This document shows, piece after piece, positions 56,101-62,100 of a DNA stretch of 64,000 nt (position 1 is the stretch's first letter; the number at the start of each line of letters is the position of its first letter). The stretch spans positions 227,876,701-227,940,700 of the forward strand of contig CM077034.1 of NCBI GenBank assembly GCA_039090855.1. The letters are read 5' to 3'. The position numbers were made by a program, and so were the translations under genes. Below the pieces are notes generated by a model. The model was given only the letters and a program-made list of their open reading frames with translations. It was not told the origin of the DNA and ran no database searches. Origin of the DNA: Macrothele yani (lineage: Eukaryota > Arthropoda > Arachnida > Araneae > Macrothelidae).

Positions 56101-59100
56101 CCACTCTGATAAGAAGTCACGTGATACTAATGGCTCTACAAAGACTTCTAATAAGGAGAAAAGCTCTGATCCTGACCACTCTGATAAGAAGTCACGTGAT
56201 ACTAATGGCTCTACAAAGACTTCTAATAGGGAGAAAAGCTCTGATCCTGACCACTCTGATAAGAAGTCACGTGATACTAATGGCTCTACAAAGACTTCTA
56301 ATAAAGAGAAAAGCTCTGATCATGACCACTCTGATAAGAAGTCACGTGATACTAATGGCTCTACAAAGACTTCTAATAAGGAGAAAAGCTCTGATCCTGA
56401 CCACTCTGATAAGAAGTCACGTGATACTAATGGCACTACAAAGACTTCTAATGTGGAGAAAAGCTCTGATCCTGACCACTCTGATAAGAAGTCACGTGAT
56501 ACTAATGGCTCTACAAAGACTTCTAATAAGGAGAAAAGCTCTGATCCTGACCACTCTGATAAGAAGTCACGTGATACTAATGGCTCTACAAAGACTTCTA
56601 ATAAGGAGAAAAGCTCTGATCCTGACCACTCTGATAAGAAGTCACGTGATACTAATGGCTCTACAAAGACTTCTAATAAGGAGAAAAGCTCTGATCCTGA
56701 CCACTCTGATAAGAAGTCACGTGATACTAATGGCTCTACAAAGACTTCTAATAAGGAGAAAAGCTCTGATCCTGACCACTCTGATAAGAAGTCACGTGAT
56801 ACTAATGGCTCTACAAAGACTTCTAATGTGGAGAAAAGCTCTGATCATGACCACTCTGATAAGAAGTCACGTGATACTAATGGCTCTACAAAGACTTCTA
56901 ATAAGGAGAAAAGCTCTGATCCTGACCACTCTGATAAGAAGTCACGTGATACTAATGGCTCTACAAAGACTTCTAATGTGGAGAAAAGCTCTGATCATGA
57001 CCACTCTGATAAGAAGTCACGTGATACTAATGGCTCTACAAAGACTTCTAATAAGGAGAAAAGCTCTGGTCATGACCACTCTGATAAGAAGTCACGTGAT
57101 ACTAATGGCTCTACAAAGACTTCTAATAAGGAGAAAAGCTCTGATCCTGACCACTCTGATAAGAAGTCACGTGATACTAATGGCTCTACAAAGACTTCTA
57201 ATAAGGAGAAAAGCTCTGATCCTGACCACTCTGATAAGAAGTCACGTGATACTAATGGCTCTACAAAGACTTCTAATAAGGAGAAAAGCTCTGATCCTGA
57301 CCACTCTGATAAGAAGTCACGTGATACTAAAGGCTCTACAAAGACTTCTAATAAGGAGAAAAGCTCTGATCCTGACCACTCTGATAAGAAGTCACGTGAT
57401 ACTAATGGCTCTACAAAGACTTCTAATGTGGAGAAAAGCTCTGATCATGACCACTCTGATAAGAAGTCACGTGATACTTAATGGCTCTACAAAGACTTCT
57501 AATAAGGAGAAAAGCTCTGATCCTGACCACTCTGATAAGAAGTCACGTGATACTAATGGCTCTACAAAGACTTCTAATGTGGAGAAAAGCTCTGATCATG
57601 ACCACTCTGATAAGAAGTCACGTGATACTAATGGCTCTACAAAGACTTCTAATAAGGAGAAAAGCTCTGATCATGACCACTCTGATAAGAAGTCACGTGA
57701 TACTAATGGCTCTACAAAGACTTCTAATAAGGAGAAAAGCTCTGATCGTGACCACTCTGATAAGAAGTCACGTGATACTAATGGCTCTACAAAGACTTCT
57801 AATAGAAAAGCTCTGGTCATGACCACTCTGATAAGAAGTCACGTGATACTAATGGCACTACAAAGACTTCTAATAAAGAGAAAAGCTCTGGTCATGACCA
57901 CTCTGATAAGAAGTCACGTGATACTAATGGCTCTACAAAGACTTCTAATAAGGAGAAAAGCTCTGATCCTGACCACTCTGATAAGAAGTCACGTGATACT
58001 AATGGCTCTACAAAGACTTCTAATAAGGAGAAAAGCTCTGATCCTGACCACTCTGATAAGAAGTCACGTGATACTAATGGCTCTACAAAGACTTCTAATA
58101 AGGAGAAAAGCTCTGATCCTGACCACTCTGATAAGAAGTCACGTGATACTAATGGCTCTACAAAGACTTCTAATAAGGAGAAAAGCTCTGATCCTGACCA
58201 CTCTGATAAGAAGTCACGTGATACTAAAGGCTCTACAAAGACTTCTAATAAGGAGAAAAGCTCTGATCCTGACCACTCTGATAAGAAGTCACGTGATACT
58301 AATGGCTCTACAAAGACTTCTAATAAGGAGAAAAGCTCTGATCATGACCACTCTGATAAGAAGTCACGTGATACTAATGGCTCTACAAAGACTTCTAATA
58401 AGGAGAAAAGCTCTGATCCTGACCACTCTGATAAGAAGTTACGTGATACTAATGGCACTACAAAGACTTCTAATGTGGAGAAAAGCTCTGATCCTGACCA
58501 CTCTGATAAGAAGTCACGTGATACTAATGGCTCTACAAAGACTTCTAATAAAGAGAAAAGCTCTAGTCATGACCACTCTGATAAGAAGTCACGTGATACT
58601 AAAGGCTCTACAAAGACTTCTAATAAGGAGAAAAGCTCTGATCCTGACCACTCTGATAAGAAGTTACGTGATACTAATGGCACTACAAAGACTTCTAATG
58701 TGGAGAAAAGCTCTGATCCTGACCACTCTGATAAGAAGTCACGTGATACTAATGGCTCTACAAAGACTTCTAATAAGGAGAAAAGCTCTGATCCTGACCA
58801 CTCTGATAAGAAGTCACGTGATACTATTGGCTCTACAAAGACTTCTAATAAAAAGAAAAGCTCTAGTCATGACCACTCTGATAAGAAGTCACGTGATACT
58901 AATGGCTCTACAAAGACTTCTAATAAGGAGAAAAGCTCTGATCCTGACCACTCTGATAAGAAGTCACGTGATACTAAAGGCTCTACAAAGACTTCTAATG
59001 TGGAGAAAAGCTCTGATCGTGACCACTCTGATAAGAAGTCACGGGATACTAAAGGCTCTACAAAGACTTCTAATAAAGAGAAAAGCTCTGGTCATGACCA

Positions 59101-62100
59101 CTCTGATAAGAAGTCACGTGATACTAATGGCACTAAAAATACTTCTAATAAAGAGAAAAGCTCTGGTCATGACCACTCTGATAAGAAGTCACGTGATACT
59201 AATGGCTCTACAAAGACTTCTAATAAGGAGAAAAGCTCTGATCCTGACCACTCTGATAAGAAGTCACGTGATACTAATGGCTCTACAAAGACTTCTAATA
59301 AGGAGAAAAGCTCTGATCCTGACCACTCTGATAAGAAGTCACGTGATACTAAAGGCTCTACAAAGACTTCTAATAAGGAGAAAAGCTCTGATCCTGACCA
59401 CTGATAAAAAGTTACGTGATACTAATGGCACTACAAAGACTTCTAATGTGGAGAAAAGCTCTGATCATGACCACTCTGATAAGAAGTCACGTGATACTAA
59501 TGGCTCTACAAAGACTTCTAATAAGGAGAAAAGCTCTGATCCTGACCACTCTGATAAGAAGTTACGTGATACTAATGGCACTACAAAGACTTCTAATGTG
59601 GAGAAAAGCTCTGATCATGACCACTCTGATAAGAAGTCACGTGATACTAATGGCTCTACAAAGACTTCTAATAAGGAGAAAAGCTCTGATCCTGACCACT
59701 CTGATAAGAAGTCACGTGATACTAATGGCTCTACAAAGACTTCTAATAAAGGAGAAAAGCTCTGATCCTGACCACTCTGATAAGAAGTCACGTGATACTA
59801 ATGGCTCTACAAAGACTTCTAATAAGGAGAAAAGCTCTGATCCTGACCACTCTGATAAGAAGTTACGTGATACTAATGGCACTACAAAGACTTCTAATGT
59901 GGAGAAAAGCTCTGATCATGACCACTCTGATAAGAAGTCACGTGATACTAATGGCTCTACAAAGACTTCTAGTAAGGAGAAAAGCTCTGATCCTGACCAC
60001 TCTGATAAGAAGTCACGTGATACTAATGGCACTACAAAGACTTCTAATGTGGAGAAAAGCTCTGATCATGACCACTCTGATAAGAAGTCACGTGATACTA
60101 ATGGCTCTACAAAGACTTCTAATAAAGAGAAAAGCTCTAGTCATGACCACTCTGATAAGAAGTCACGTGATACTAATGGCTCTACAAAGACTTCTAATGT
60201 GGGGAAAAGCTCTGATCGTGACCACTCTGATAAGAAGTCACGTGATACTAATGGCTCTACAAAGACTTCTAATAAAGAGAAAAGCTCTGGTCATGACCAC
60301 TCTGATAAGAAGTCACGTGATACTAATGGCACTACAAAGACTTCTAATAAGGAGAAAAGCTCTGGTCATGACCACTCTGATAAGAAGTCACGTGATACTA
60401 ATGGCTCTACAAAGACTTCTAATAAGGAGAAAAGCTCTGATCCTGACCACTCTGATAAGAAGTCACGTGATACTAATGGCTCTACAAAGACTTCTAATAA
60501 GGAGAAAAGCTCTGATCCTGACCACTCTGATAAGAAGTCACGTGATACTAATGGCTCTACAAAGACTTCTAATAAGGAGAAAAGCTCTGATCCTGACCAC
60601 TCTGATAAGAAGTCACGTGATACTAAAGGCTCTACAAAGACTTCTAATAAGGAGAAAAGCTCTGATCCTGACCACTCTGATAAGAAGTCACGTGATACTA
60701 ATGGCACTACAAAGACTTCTAATGTGGAGAAAAGCTCTGATCATGACCACTCTGATAAGAAGTCACGTGATACTTATGGCTCTACAAAGACTTCTAATAA
60801 GGAGAAAAGCTCTGATCCTGACCACTCTGATAAGCAGTTACGTGATACTAATGGCACTACAAAGACTTCTAATGTGGAGAAAAGCTCTGATCATGACCAC
60901 TCTGAGAAGTCACGTGATACTAATGGCTCTACAAAGACTTCTAATAAAGAGAAAAGCTCTGATCCTGACCACTCTGATAAGAAGTCACGTGATACTAAAG
61001 GCTCTACAAAGACTTCTAATAAGGAGAAAAGCTCTGATCCTGACCACTCTGATAAGAAGTTACGTGATACTAATGGCACTACAAAGACTTCTAATGTGGA
61101 GAAAAGCTCTGATCATGACCACTCTGATAAGAAGTCAGGTGATACTAATGGCTCTACAAAGACTTCTAGTAAGGAGAAAAGCTCTGATCCTGACCACTCT
61201 GATAAGAAGTTACGTGATACTAATGGCACTACAAAGACTTCTAATGTGGAGAAAAGCTCTGATCATGACCACTCTGATAAGAAGTCACGTGATACTAATG
61301 GCTCTACAAAGACTTCTAGTAAGGAGAAAAGCTCTGATCCTGACCACTCTGATAAGAAGTTACGTGATACTAATGGCACTACAAAGACTTCTAATGTGGA
61401 GAAAAGCTCTGATCATGACCACTCTGATAAGAAGTCAAGTGATACTAATGGCTCTACAAAGACTTCTAATAAAGAGAAAAGCTCTAGTCATGACCACTCT
61501 GATAAGAAGTCACGTGATACTAATGGCTCTACAAAGACTTCTAATGTGGAGAAAAGCTCTGATCGTGACCACTCTGATAAGAAGTCACGGGATACTTAAG
61601 GCTCTACAAAGACTTCTAATAAAGAGAAAAGCTCTGGTCATGACAACTCTGATAAGAAGTCACGTGATACTAATGGCACTACAAAGACTTCTAATAAAGA
61701 GAAAAGCTCTGGTCATGACCACTCTGATAAGAAGTCACGTGATACTAATGGCTCTACAAAGACTTCTAATAAGGAGAAAAGCTCTGATCCTGACCACTCT
61801 GATAAGAAGTCACGTGATACTAATGGCTCTACAAAGACTTCTAATAAGGAGAAAAGCTCTGATCCTGACCACTCTGATAAGAAGTCACGTGATACTAATG
61901 GCTCTACAAAGACTTCTAATAAGGAGAAAAGCTCTGATCCTGACCACTCTGATAAGAAGTCACGTGATACTAAAGGCTCTACAAAGACTTCTAATAAGGA
62001 GAAAACTCTGATCCTGACCACTCTGATAAAAAGTTACGTGATACTAATGGCACTACAAAGACTTCTAATGTGGAGAAAAGCTCTGATCATGACCACTCTG

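Noticed and set aside
69..62011. Long + strand frames reading MALQRLLIRRKALILTT repeats as genes
   Set aside because: The unit happens to lack stops in this frame. Silent-in-A third-position changes become Leu to Gln, Leu to Pro or Ala to Val here, and the composition bias belongs to frame A. It is kept as a finding on dual open frames, not annotated as a gene.
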